Below are positions 9,630 through 17,898 of a stretch of 64,000 nt of DNA, one piece after another (the first letter of the stretch is position 1; each line of letters starts with the position of its first letter). The DNA is from an uncultured archaeon (GTDB taxonomy: Archaea > Halobacteriota > Methanosarcinia > Methanosarcinales > Methanoperedenaceae). Location: the NCBI GenBank assembly GCA_902386135.1, contig CABMIB010000101.1:1-64000 (forward strand), given 5' to 3'. The notes under the pieces were generated by a model that was not told the origin of the DNA, did no database searches, and saw only the letters and a program-made list of their open reading frames with translations. The position numbers were made by a program, and so were the translations under genes.

Positions 9630-10403
9630 TCAGAAGTACTGATATCTCTGACATATTTCATTCAAAGTATGAAACTTTAATTGTTTATCATTACTTAAAG
9701 ATTTTAAATATTCGTCATAATCTATCTGAGTACGTTGCATATGATTATTTATAACCAAAATTCCTTTTTTCTTAGTTACAAATTCTATTCCATTATTTAG
9801 ATTTTTTAAGCAAAAATTAAAATCTTCTGGACCTAAGTCATAAGTATAATCTCCTGTAACAGGTATTTCCACTATATTTTCTATATTTCCACCAATGATA
9901 TATGGGTATGGTTGAATAAATGTCTTAAATCTCATATAATATGAAGGAAAATGTGCAGGTCTAAATACTGTCTTACTAGAATCGTATTCAAATTTCAATT
10001 TATTTAAAGCTTTTATTGTATAATTATTACATTTATATTCTGGTGATCTAAATCCATGAATTTTAATGTGAAAAGTATCTTCTAATATTTTAACAGACTT
10101 ATTTAATTTATTCAGCTGCGTTCTAAAATCAGGAAAAGGAATATTAAATAAATGCCACCCAAATTCATTTTCCGAATGTTGATATCCGTGTAATCCTATC
10201 TCATTACCCTCATCTAAATAATTTTTTATCAAATTAACATATTCTTTATTGTCACCTATATTTTTCTCTTTATAGAAAGGAATAAGAAAAATCGTCGATT
10301 TTAATCTATATTTATTCAACAAATATAGCAATTCTCTAAGTCTTTCTGTTTTGATTGCCAATGGATGGAAATCATCGAAAGTCAAACTCGCATTTAGTTT
10401 CAT
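9630..10403 (-). CDS. Polysaccharide deacetylase family protein
   Basis: A 257-aa NodB-fold (CE4 or DUF2334-like) deacetylase. SLTFDDFHP places the catalytic/metal Asp pair at residues 10-11. GLHGYQHSENE (70-80) gives the two metal-binding histidines (His72, His76), and GFRSPEYK (117-124) is the conserved R-x-P motif. VINNHMQ near the C-terminus supplies the late His. No signal peptide is present, so it looks cytoplasmic or acts on lipid-linked sugars at the inner face. It is convergent with the dehydrogenase gene and probably modifies N-acetyl sugars of the glycan made here. Confidence 0.8.
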   Translation of the reverse strand: MKLNASLTFDDFHPLAIKTERLRELLYLLNKYRLKSTIFLIPFYKEKNIGDNKEYVNLIKNYLDEGNEIGLHGYQHSENEFGWHLFNIPFPDFRTQLNKLNKSVKILEDTFHIKIHGFRSPEYKCNNYTIKALNKLKFEYDSSKTVFRPAHFPSYYMRFKTFIQPYPYIIGGNIENIVEIPVTGDYTYDLGPEDFNFCLKNLNNGIEFVTKKKGILVINNHMQRTQIDYDEYLKSLSNDKQLKFHTLNEICQRYQYF

Positions 10404-10443
10404 ATTCCTTTTCTTACTAATTTTTTCTTTTTCTTCTTATCCA

Positions 10444-11271
10444 TCATTTATTTGTGATAATGTTACCATTCAGATTTATATTATATTTATCAATCTTGAT
10501 TCTCCCTGAACCTTTCCAAATTTCACTCCCAAATTCTATAGCTTGAACAGTCCATTTATCATTTAAACTACCTTCAGGTAATTGATCTAATAATGCTTTA
10601 ATATTGACTGTTATATTTGTTTTTTCCTGATTCTTTAATATAAATGCATGCCATGGCCAATATTGATCATCTTTAGGAGCTCTATAATGATATTCAAATT
10701 CATTAGTCCCATCTGAAACATATTTTATAGGGGTACTGTCTTCTAATCGTCCATATATCCAAATCATGACATTTGACTTTTTATTAGAGAGATCAGAAGG
10801 GTCCATCCAATATATATCAAATGCTAAATTATAATCTCCAGTTGTAGGTTTGATATATTGATAATTAATATCTGCAGTTAAATAGTAAATATCCTTCGAT
10901 TTTATTGGAAAGTATGATGAGGTTGATTTATTATTCGAATAAGGCAGTACCCCTATTATAGCTTCAGGATATATAGGAGGTATATAATATAAACCATAAT
11001 CAGGATTAGGTCTATCCCATTCCCATCCAAAACTATTATTGTGAGTAACATATATGTATGATTTTAGAGTTTTATTTTTCTCTTCTTCTGTCGCTCCCCA
11101 TACATTGTTATGAAGAATTAAAGATTGACTTACTATATCTTCATTAAATATCGATGTACCGTTTTCTCCACCTACTTTGTTACTTTCTTTGTGATGATTT
11201 GCTAGGTCTACTGTTGCAACACCTACTCCTATCACAACAATTAGAAGTATAAACAATAGTATTCCTTTCAT
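10444..11271 (-). CDS. GH12-like secreted beta-jelly-roll protein, nucleophile replaced
   Basis: A 275-aa protein with an N-terminal signal anchor (hydrophobic residues 4-21) followed by a fold whose landmarks resemble glycoside hydrolase family 12: NNVWG (55-59), SFGWEWDRP (80-88), AFDIYWMD (150-157), NVMIWIYG (167-174) and IEFGSEIWKGSG (245-256). In family 12 the catalytic nucleophile is the Glu immediately before the 'MIW' strand and the acid/base is the Glu of the 'G-T/S-E' motif. Here the acid/base Glu250 is kept but the nucleophile position is Asn167. It may therefore be a glycan-binding or altered enzyme. It lies just downstream of nothing else on its strand and is divergent from the eCIS side. 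Confidence 0.62.
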   Translation of the reverse strand: MKGILLFILLIVVIGVGVATVDLANHHKESNKVGGENGTSIFNEDIVSQSLILHNNVWGATEEEKNKTLKSYIYVTHNNSFGWEWDRPNPDYGLYYIPPIYPEAIIGVLPYSNNKSTSSYFPIKSKDIYYLTADINYQYIKPTTGDYNLAFDIYWMDPSDLSNKKSNVMIWIYGRLEDSTPIKYVSDGTNEFEYHYRAPKDDQYWPWHAFILKNQEKTNITVNIKALLDQLPEGSLNDKWTVQAIEFGSEIWKGSGRIKIDKYNINLNGNIITNK

Positions 11272-11387
11272 TTATTCTTTCTCCATTTTATTTGGCACAG
11301 TCCTATAATCCAGTTATGATTATAAAGGTAATATCATCACAATAACTATTTATTTATTCTTTAATGTAATAATATTACCTACGCAAC

Positions 11388-11593
11388 ATGGTTACTATAT
11401 CCCCAACACTTAAAAATCTATCTGACATCCCAAATTTAGCCAGAACATTTGAGATGTTTGGCAACGACTTTGAATACACTGCAACAGGTATATTACGTAG
11501 AATAGAACCTACTCAATGCCCAGAATGCTATGATAAGATGGTGCATAATGGTTTTAACCAATATACGAAAAAAGGACTTGGCTCAGTGAAGCT
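11388..11593 (+). pseudogene. Transposase N-terminal remnant
   Basis: About 68 residues look like the N-terminus of an archaeal transposase, with a zinc-finger start (CPECYDKMVHNGF) and the phrase YTKKGLGSVKL. The reading frame then runs straight into a GC-rich hairpin and stops a few codons later, with no catalytic domain downstream. The element is therefore broken. It marks the join between the AT-rich glycan cluster and the eCIS locus. Confidence 0.55.
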
Positions 11594-11614
11594 CCCCACA
11601 GCTCTGCTGTGGGG
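11594..11614. repeat. Perfect hairpin, CCCCACAGC/GCTGTGGGG
   Basis: A 9-bp perfect stem with a TCT loop is inserted where the transposase fragment breaks off. A second, related stem (CCGCA/TGCGG, 11664-11680) follows about 50 bases later. Both surround a GCAGAG/CTCTGC core. They look like the ends of a small palindromic or IS200/IS605-type element, or a REP-like repeat. Confidence 0.5.
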
Positions 11615-11786
11615 CATCTCATGGCTAAGGCGTTGAGGTTGCATTAATCGTGGTTTGTCCCAACCGCAGCAGAGTTGCGGGGTATTCCGATAAAATAAGA
11701 TTTACTGCGGAAGGTCTCTGGACACTAACATTAACTCATAAATTCCAGCAGTCGCCAGCTAAAATGCGTCCTCCGCAGTTTTTACA

Positions 11787-11885
11787 AATGTATATATACA
11801 TGCTCATGTACATGAGATTCTAATTATAACGATTGGTCATCTAAAAAGGAGCGAGCAGATGGGCGATGAAACTCCTTCAGGGTAG
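11787..11885 (+). promoter_or_regulatory. Probable eCIS promoter with palindromic operator and leader ORF
   Basis: TATATATA at 11791-11798 is a good archaeal TATA box. Immediately after it, CTCATGTACATGAG (11803-11816) is a perfect 14-bp palindrome placed between the TATA box and the expected transcription start (about 11820), a typical repressor position. Downstream, AAGGAG (11846-11851) is spaced 7 bases from an ATG opening an 8-codon ORF (11859-11885). CTCCTT at 11872-11877 could pair with that ribosome site. Promoter use, operator function and leader translation are all inferred. Confidence 0.4.
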
Positions 11886-11911
11886 AGGACTTTATATACT
11901 TTTTTATTAAG

Positions 11912-12250
11912 GTGGTGTTTAAAACGATAATATGCGAATGTGGAGAGATTATCAGGCATTGTACTTTTAAGGATTATATAAGAACTTCTGCAAATCCTTC
12001 GACGCCGACCATAGGACATAAAAAATGCGGGCATGTGTTCAATTTTATTGATGATAAAATGCCCAGGAAATACTCTTCCAAAAAAGAACTGAAGAGCCTT
12101 GCGATGAGGTTTGCGGAGAAAAATCATCTCGAATGCGCAGAAAGCGAGAGGTTTTTGATCGAAGTGGACAGGCTGAAATCATGCGGGAACCGGTCCGATA
12201 GCGATATACTTATCAGCGCTTTCCAAAAGATTGTAAAGAATACAATATAA
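11912..12250 (+). CDS. Small Cys/His-rich putative zinc-binding protein, first gene of eCIS operon
   Basis: A 112-aa protein with an N-terminal Cys/His cluster: CECGE at about residues 8-12, HC at about 16-17 and HKKCGH at about 36-41, which could form a treble-clef or zinc-ribbon site. The rest is charged and helical. It starts at GTG 11912 or the next GTG; GGTG overlaps the start, and no clear ATG is available. It ends 6 bases before the AAA+ ATPase and is clearly in the same transcription unit. I do not recognise the family; a regulatory or assembly role in eCIS expression is possible. Confidence 0.6.
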   Translation: MVFKTIICECGEIIRHCTFKDYIRTSANPSTPTIGHKKCGHVFNFIDDKMPRKYSSKKELKSLAMRFAEKNHLECAESERFLIEVDRLKSCGNRSDSDILISAFQKIVKNTI

Positions 12251-12256
12251 TACAAT

Positions 12257-14449
12257 ATGACCATCTACGGAAATAACCTTGAACATCTTCTTGATGAGTT
12301 GTACAGGATTGACCTTATAATCCGTCTCAACATTGAAAAATGGAGGGCTGAGCACGGCGAAAGTGCAGATGGTTTTCAGGGATTATATGTATCCGAGAAT
12401 GAAGTGAACGCACTTCTGCAGAACACTCCTTACAAATCAAATGCGGATGCCTGTCTCGCGCTGGAAAAAGAAATAGATGAGATCGAAGCAAAAACCAGGG
12501 AAATAGAAAGGAAAAAGCTTGAAAGCATAAAGCAGGGAAATAAGCTACGGCTTCAAATACTGTCCGAACTCTTCCATCTCCAGCCTTTCGATATCGATGC
12601 ACTTTTGATCTGTCTTGCCCCGGAGCTGGAATTGAGGTACGAAAAATTATACTCTTATCTCCAGAACGACGTGACAAGGAAGCGTCCGACCGTGGACCTG
12701 GTGATGAGACTCCTGTGCTGCTCCGTTGAAGAAAGGTATAAGGCGAGAGAGAGATTTTTGCCGGATGCACCACTTATCAGGGACCGGCTTCTTTATCTTA
12801 TGGCGGACGGGCAGGAGAGCCAGCTTCCCCTTTTATCTAAATCCATAAAGGTCGATGAAAGGATAATCAACTTCCTGCTCGGAACTGACGGGATAGACCA
12901 GAGGTTACAGAACTTCTCAGCGATAATAAAGCCTGAAAGTTCCTTCAATGACCTGATTTTAGCGGACGATACAAAAAATACGTTAATAGAATTAACTAAA
13001 GGACATCCCGGTTTGAATTCTCCACTGATGTTCTATTTCCACGGTTCGTACGGCACAGGAAAGAAAATGGCGGCTGAGGCCGTTTGCAGGGAGCTGGGAA
13101 GGCCGCTGCTTGTAGTGGATTCAAATGCCCTGATAAAGACTGATCCGAATGAATCATTCGAAACTTTAAAAATAGTTCTGCGCGAAGCCCTGCTACAGGG
13201 CTCGTCTGTGTATCTTGAGAGATTTGATGCCCTGTGGAAGGCAAAGGAGCCAGGAGTTGCGGCGATAGATATGATCCGAGAGCTGGACAACCTTCCGGGC
13301 TGGGTTTTCCTGTCCGGGGACCTGCCATGTGAGCCTTCAGGAGTATTGGAAAACCACATCTTCATAAACGTTGCCTTTCCCGTGCCTTCCTTTGCGCTCC
13401 GTAAGAGGCTGTGGGAATCATTTTTAAATGGCAACGCTTCGGAGGATATTGATATCTGTGCCCTTGCAAATAAATTCAAACTCAGCGGCGGTCAGATAAA
13501 AGCTGCCGTGTTCACGGCAAGCAATAACGCCCTGGCAAAAAATCCTGGCAGCTTTAGATTATCTATGGATGACCTATATCACGGCTGCAGGACACAGTCC
13601 AACAGGAACCTCTCGGCCTTTGCCAGGAAGGTAGAGCCGCATTATACCTGGGAAGACATTGTCCTTCCGAAAGATATAAAAAACCAGTTGAAAGAGATAT
13701 GTGAATACATCAAATACAGGGGAATCGTCTACACCGACTGGGGATTTGATAAGAAATTGGCTCTGGGAAAGGGGCTGAACGTCCTCTTCTCCGGACCATC
13801 CGGCACAGGCAAAACCATGTCTTCCGAGATAATAGCCATGGATGCAGGACTTGAGCTTTATAAGATCGATCTGTCTTCGGTTGTAAGCAAATACATCGGT
13901 GAGACAGAGAAAAACCTGAGCAACATCTTTAAAGAGGCTGAGGCCAGCAATGCTATACTTTTCTTTGATGAGGCGGATGCCCTTTTCGGAAAGCGCTCTG
14001 AGGTAAAAGACGCACACGACAGGTACGCCAATATAGAGATAGGGTATCTCCTGCAGAAGATGGAGGAATACGAAGGTGTTGTCATACTTGCCACGAACCT
14101 GAGCAAAAATATAGACGATGCTTTCTTAAGAAGGATGCAATTCGTGGTCGAGTTCCCCTTCCCGGATGAGCCGCAGAGGAAATTGATATGGACGGGATTA
14201 TTCCCGAAAGAAGCCCCGCTGGCAAAGGACATAGACTACAAATTCATCTCCGAGAAATTGAAACTTGCAGGAGGGAATATTAAAAACATCGCCCTGACCG
14301 CGGCATTTTATGCGGCTTCGGACTCGGAGGAGATAAGGATGCATCATATCATGCGTGCGGCGAAGAGAGAATACCAGAAGATAGGGAAACCATTCTTAAA
14401 GGCCGATTTTGAACCCTATTATGAACTTACAGAGACAGGCGTGAGATAA
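12257..14449 (+). CDS. eCIS AAA+ ATPase (Pvc15/Afp15-like)
   Basis: A 730-aa protein with two AAA+ modules, the hallmark ATPase of extracellular contractile injection systems. The first module is degenerate: FHGSYGTGKKM (about 260-270) keeps a P-loop but its Walker B equivalent is VYLERFDAL, lacking the acidic pair. The second is canonical, with FSGPSGTGKTM (about 512-522), Walker B ILFFDEADALFGKRSE (about 567-582) and NIDDAFLRRMQ for the sensor/arginine-finger region. The N-terminal 240 residues are helical. The family is required for particle assembly, possibly as a chaperone or remodeler. The ATG follows the upstream gene by 6 bases. Confidence 0.92.
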   Translation: MTIYGNNLEHLLDELYRIDLIIRLNIEKWRAEHGESADGFQGLYVSENEVNALLQNTPYKSNADACLALEKEIDEIEAKTREIERKKLESIKQGNKLRLQILSELFHLQPFDIDALLICLAPELELRYEKLYSYLQNDVTRKRPTVDLVMRLLCCSVEERYKARERFLPDAPLIRDRLLYLMADGQESQLPLLSKSIKVDERIINFLLGTDGIDQRLQNFSAIIKPESSFNDLILADDTKNTLIELTKGHPGLNSPLMFYFHGSYGTGKKMAAEAVCRELGRPLLVVDSNALIKTDPNESFETLKIVLREALLQGSSVYLERFDALWKAKEPGVAAIDMIRELDNLPGWVFLSGDLPCEPSGVLENHIFINVAFPVPSFALRKRLWESFLNGNASEDIDICALANKFKLSGGQIKAAVFTASNNALAKNPGSFRLSMDDLYHGCRTQSNRNLSAFARKVEPHYTWEDIVLPKDIKNQLKEICEYIKYRGIVYTDWGFDKKLALGKGLNVLFSGPSGTGKTMSSEIIAMDAGLELYKIDLSSVVSKYIGETEKNLSNIFKEAEASNAILFFDEADALFGKRSEVKDAHDRYANIEIGYLLQKMEEYEGVVILATNLSKNIDDAFLRRMQFVVEFPFPDEPQRKLIWTGLFPKEAPLAKDIDYKFISEKLKLAGGNIKNIALTAAFYAASDSEEIRMHHIMRAAKREYQKIGKPFLKADFEPYYELTETGVR

Positions 14450-15021
14450 TGGCAGTACTAAGAGATGTAGGTCTATCCTTAAAGAAACTCCTTCAGCAGA
14501 AGATCACCGAGCTTTCGCAGGAGAATTCGATCATCTTTGAGTCGCCTGCCGACATCGAACCTACCGCGAACCCGAGGCTCTCTATTTTCCTGTATCAGGT
14601 CTCTGAGAATACTTACTTAAGGAATACCGGGTCGGAGGCTGCGGGTACCGATCAGATGCGCTATCCGCCCCTTACTCTTGATCTGCATTATATTTTTACC
14701 CCGTATCACCAGAACAGGGAGATAGAGCTCATAATCCTGGAGAGGCTCATGCAGGTATTCCATGATAATCCAGTGATAAGAGATACGATGCTTGAAGGCA
14801 GCCTGAAAGACAGCGGGAATGACGAGCTAAGGATAGTCAGTAACAACCTCAAGCTTGAAGAGATAAGCGAGCTGTGGGAGAGATTCCCGAATAAGGCTTT
14901 TAAGATATCTATCTCGTACATCCTGACGCCTGTGAGAATACCATCCGAGAAGGAACCGGTTAAGATCACAAAGGTGAAGGAAAAGGATATCCGCGTACAT
15001 GTGACGGAAGCAGTCAAATGA
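14449..15021 (+). CDS. DUF4255 eCIS tail terminator/cap protein (Pvc16/Afp16-like)
   Basis: A 190-aa DUF4255-family protein, the cap or length-terminating component that closes the end of sheath and tube. Family traits are the N-terminal helix (RDVGLSLKKLLQQKI), PRLSIFLYQVSEN with alternate hydrophobics, and LDLHYIFTPYHQN followed by E-LIILERLMQVFHDNPVI. The C-terminal ISYILTPVRIPS is also typical. The start overlaps the ATPase stop by one base (TAATG), so the two are translationally coupled, as in most eCIS loci. Confidence 0.88.
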   Translation: MAVLRDVGLSLKKLLQQKITELSQENSIIFESPADIEPTANPRLSIFLYQVSENTYLRNTGSEAAGTDQMRYPPLTLDLHYIFTPYHQNREIELIILERLMQVFHDNPVIRDTMLEGSLKDSGNDELRIVSNNLKLEEISELWERFPNKAFKISISYILTPVRIPSEKEPVKITKVKEKDIRVHVTEAVK

Positions 15022-15089
15022 TCGTTATCCTGTAATGCGGAAACCCAATGTAAATAATAGTATTAAAATATTTTATATTCGGAGGTGCT

Positions 15090-15317
15090 ATGGTTGTAAT
15101 TCGGAACAGATTGAATCAGAGACTGATAGTTAATCTGATTGACGGCAAAAATATCGACCTTCTGGCAAAAAGCACAGCAGAAGTTTCAGGGGATGAATTA
15201 TCATCGCCTCATCTGCAAACCCTTATTGCAAAAGGTGATATTTCCGTGATCGAAACGATCGAAGAACAAGAAGAAGAGACACAATTTATCAAGAAAAGAA
15301 ACAAATATAAAAATTGA
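15090..15317 (+). CDS. Small eCIS-associated protein of unknown function
   Basis: A 75-aa protein with a strong GGAGGTG ribosome site six bases before the ATG. The first ~50 residues read as a compact beta-rich domain (VIRNRLNQRLIVNLID), with a short acidic and then basic tail. It sits between the cap protein and the sheath. Small proteins at this place occur in other eCIS loci, but I cannot name a family. It may be a sheath or tube chaperone or a connector. Confidence 0.65.
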   Translation: MVVIRNRLNQRLIVNLIDGKNIDLLAKSTAEVSGDELSSPHLQTLIAKGDISVIETIEEQEEETQFIKKRNKYKN

Positions 15318-15343
15318 GCTAAATAAATCGTCGGAGGTAAATT

Positions 15344-16864
15344 ATGGCCAGGTATAGTTCACCGGGAGTTTATGTAGAAGAAGTATCCGGCGGGGTTAAG
15401 CCCATAGCCGGGGTCGGCACATCCACAGGAGCATTCGTGGGTCTTGCCGAGAAAGGAGATATAGGCAAAGCAAAACTGATTACAAACTGGAGCCAGTATG
15501 TAAAGGAATTCGGGAACTTCATCCCGAACGGGTATCTTGCATATGCGGTATATTCGTTCTTTGCAGAAGGCGGAACAAAATGTTACGTTGTCAGGGCCTC
15601 ATCCGATAAGGCAAAGGGTTCCAGTGTAATCATCAAAGATTCCAGCGGTGGCGCTGCTGTTAATGTGCTCACAGTAACCGCCAGGTCTGAGGGGTTATGG
15701 GGCAACAGAGTAACCGTGGTGATCGATGACCCGTCGGATAAACCTAAAGATACTTACTTCAAAGTCACAATTAATTATAAAGAGGCGGATACATTTAAGA
15801 ATGAATTCGAGGGTGAGATATCGGAAGTATTTGATAATATCTCTTCCGCAAATGTCGAAGACACCATAAATAATGTTTCAAGTTTTATAAACGTACATGC
15901 CAATGCAACTGATAAAAGACCTGCAAATGGCAGTTATCCGTTAGCCGGCGGGGTGGACGGGATCGAGGATGCCGACTTTATAGGCACCTCAGATAATAAA
16001 AAAGGGCTTCATGCATTTGATGAGGTCGATGATATAAACATCGTGGCTACGCCTGATAAGTACGGGGACAGGGACGTTATCCTTGCAGGGCTTAACTATT
16101 GCGGGAATAGAAAAGACTGCTTCTTTATTGCTGACCCCCCGTACGGGATACCACCTGCAGATTCGACAAACGGAGGAGTAAAGGAGTTCAAGAACGGTAC
16201 AACAAATACTTATAAGGGCAATGCATTCAACTCATCCTACGGCGCCCTTTATTATCCGTGGCTCTGGATAAGCGACCCCTTGACAGGAAAGAATAGACTT
16301 GTTCCCCCGTCAGGGCTGGTCGCAGGAAAGTATGCATATACCGATGCAACAAGAGGCGTCCATAAGGCACCCGCAGGCATTTCCGAGGGTTATCTTGGCA
16401 CTGCGGTTGGTATTGAAAGAATAGTTACAAGAGGCGAACATGATGTACTGCACCCTCTCGGGATAAACGTCATCCGTTCTTTCCCGACATCAGGTATCTG
16501 CGTCTGGGGCGCAAGCACACTGTCGGCAGATTCCGAATGGAAATACGTGAACGTCAGGAGGCTTCTCCTCTATATCGAGGAATCGGTCGATCAAGGGTCG
16601 CAGTGGGTTGTTTTTGAACCCAACGACCCCGGGCTCTGGGGAAAAGTAATACGGAACGTTACCGCATTTCTGCTTCGGGTATGGAGGGACGGCGCTTTAT
16701 TCGGAAGCACCCCGGAAGAGGCATTTTATGTCAAAGTAGATGCAGAGAATAATCCGCCTGAAGAGAGGGATGCTGGATACCTGCATATCGAGGTCGGGGT
16801 CGCGCCTGTAAAACCTGCCGAGTTCGTAGTTATCCAGATCAAACAGAAAACACAGTCCAAATAA
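15344..16864 (+). CDS. Contractile tail sheath protein
   Basis: A 506-aa phage-tail-sheath family protein, the outer contractile tube of the particle. The N-terminus (YSSPGVYVEEVSGG) is the conserved sheath start that donates the linker strand. Mid-protein there is DINIVATPDKYGDRDV. The C-terminal domain has VNVRRLLLYIEESVDQG, WVVFEPNDPGLWG and LHIEVGVAPVKPAEFVVI, all diagnostic of sheath domain I. It is the only sheath gene in the locus, whereas PVC/Afp loci have several paralogues. GGAGG precedes the ATG. Confidence 0.95.
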   Translation: MARYSSPGVYVEEVSGGVKPIAGVGTSTGAFVGLAEKGDIGKAKLITNWSQYVKEFGNFIPNGYLAYAVYSFFAEGGTKCYVVRASSDKAKGSSVIIKDSSGGAAVNVLTVTARSEGLWGNRVTVVIDDPSDKPKDTYFKVTINYKEADTFKNEFEGEISEVFDNISSANVEDTINNVSSFINVHANATDKRPANGSYPLAGGVDGIEDADFIGTSDNKKGLHAFDEVDDINIVATPDKYGDRDVILAGLNYCGNRKDCFFIADPPYGIPPADSTNGGVKEFKNGTTNTYKGNAFNSSYGALYYPWLWISDPLTGKNRLVPPSGLVAGKYAYTDATRGVHKAPAGISEGYLGTAVGIERIVTRGEHDVLHPLGINVIRSFPTSGICVWGASTLSADSEWKYVNVRRLLLYIEESVDQGSQWVVFEPNDPGLWGKVIRNVTAFLLRVWRDGALFGSTPEEAFYVKVDAENNPPEERDAGYLHIEVGVAPVKPAEFVVIQIKQKTQSK

Positions 16865-16887
16865 AATAATTACAGGAGGAAAATAAT

Positions 16888-17331
16888 ATGCCAACAGGAA
16901 AAAGAGAAGACCCCTACAGGAATTTCAGGTTCAGAATTGAGATAGACGGCATTACTACAGCAAGTTTCGCGGAAGCCACGATCCCGGATTCGACCACAGA
17001 CCCGGTCGAATACAGGGAAGGCACTGACCTGCCGACCCAGAAAAAGCTGTCAGGCCTTACCAAATTCGGGAACATAACCCTGAAGAAAGGGCTGGTAGAC
17101 TCAATGGAGCTTTACCAGTGGAGAAAATCAGTCGAACAATCGGGTGCGAAAAAAGCAAGGAAAAATATATCCATTGTCCTGATAGACGAGGACGGGACGG
17201 ATAAGGCACGGTGGGATATTGTGGAAGCATGGCCCACAAAATATAGTCCGTCGGGCTTGAATGCCAAGGGAAATGAGGTGCTTGTAGAATCGATTGAGAT
17301 AGTTCACGAGGGAATAAAGAGGACGAAATAA
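16888..17331 (+). CDS. Inner tail tube protein 1 (T4 gp19-like)
   Basis: A 147-aa tube protein. RKEDPYRNFRFRIEID-type N-terminus (here KREDPYRNFRFRIEI), the FAEATIPDSTTDPVEYREG loop and KFGNITLKKG are typical of gp19/Hcp-fold eCIS tubes. The end (EVLVESIEIVHEGIK) is the conserved last strand. An AGGAGGAAA site precedes the ATG. It stacks as hexamers inside the sheath, forming the lumen in which cargo can be carried. A second tube paralogue lies at 17899. Confidence 0.93.
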   Translation: MPTGKREDPYRNFRFRIEIDGITTASFAEATIPDSTTDPVEYREGTDLPTQKKLSGLTKFGNITLKKGLVDSMELYQWRKSVEQSGAKKARKNISIVLIDEDGTDKARWDIVEAWPTKYSPSGLNAKGNEVLVESIEIVHEGIKRTK

Positions 17332-17342
17332 CAGGAGGTTAA

Positions 17343-17711
17343 ATGGGAGTTTTACAGACCGAGTATGATTTTTCCCTGCCCATGGGATACGTAGACGAGA
17401 CCGGCACCCTTCATAAAGAAGGAAAAATGAGGCTGGCTACAGCAGCGGATGAGATACTTCCCATGAAAGACCCGAGAGTCCAGGGTAACCCGGCTTATCT
17501 GACAGTTATCCTTCTTTCCAAGGTCGTTACCGGCCTTGGAGACTTGAAGATGATAACCCCGAAGGTCATCGAAGGACTCTTTGCAGGGGATTTTGCATAT
17601 CTTCAGGAGATGTACACAAGGATAAACCAGAACGGCTCGAATTCTATCAAGACCGTATGTCCGAAGTGCGAGCATAAGTTCGAGATAGAGGTACAACTGC
17701 AGGGGGAATAA
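17343..17711 (+). CDS. eCIS tail assembly protein with C-terminal Zn-ribbon half
   Basis: A 122-aa protein beginning with the beta strands TEYDFSLPMGYVDETG and a helical middle, and ending in VCPKCEHKFEIEV (about 105-117), where the Cys pair resembles half of a zinc ribbon. Proteins of this kind sit between tube genes in eCIS and are compared with phage tail assembly chaperones. The last codons contain a G5 run at 17702-17706, and the downstream DUF6760 frame is the -1 frame from here. This arrangement resembles phage tail chaperone pairs that are joined by frameshifting. AGGAGG precedes the ATG. Confidence 0.82.
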   Translation: MGVLQTEYDFSLPMGYVDETGTLHKEGKMRLATAADEILPMKDPRVQGNPAYLTVILLSKVVTGLGDLKMITPKVIEGLFAGDFAYLQEMYTRINQNGSNSIKTVCPKCEHKFEIEVQLQGE

Positions 17712-17890
17712 CCGGCTACCCCCTCGACCGGCTGTACGAGGAGGTAGCCTTTTTAGCGTACTACCTGCACTGGGACCATGAGACCATTATGGACCTTGAG
17801 CACCGGGAGAGGCAGCAGTGGTGCGAAGAGGTCAGCAAGATCAATAAAAGACTGAATCCGCAAGAGCAGAAAAATCTTTTTGACGTATAG
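17708..17890 (+). CDS. DUF6760-like small eCIS protein, no standard start codon
   Basis: A 60-codon frame reading ITGYPLDRLYEEVAF through LEHRERQQWCEEV to a TAG at 17888. It closely matches the small DUF6760-type proteins found between the Zn-ribbon protein and the second tube in eCIS. The frame is closed upstream by a TAA within the preceding gene, and no ATG, GTG or TTG exists before the conserved block. The natural start position, where an M-T-G-Y-P beginning would be expected, reads ATA (17708-17710) overlapping the TAA stop of the upstream gene. Either an ATA start with the AGGGGGA just upstream, a -1 frameshift fusion, or a one-base sequence error explains this. Confidence 0.75.
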   Translation: MTGYPLDRLYEEVAFLAYYLHWDHETIMDLEHRERQQWCEEVSKINKRLNPQEQKNLFDV

Positions 17891-17898
17891 GAGGAGCT

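Noticed and set aside
11891-11898. TTTATATA as the eCIS promoter TATA box
   Set aside because: It would place the transcription start downstream of the first gene's only plausible start codons; the TATA box at 11791 fits better.
12327-14232. Long antisense open frames over the AAA+ ATPase gene
   Set aside because: They are shadows of a well-supported coding gene with clear motifs; same for antisense frames over the sheath, fibre, cargo, aconitase and prkA genes.
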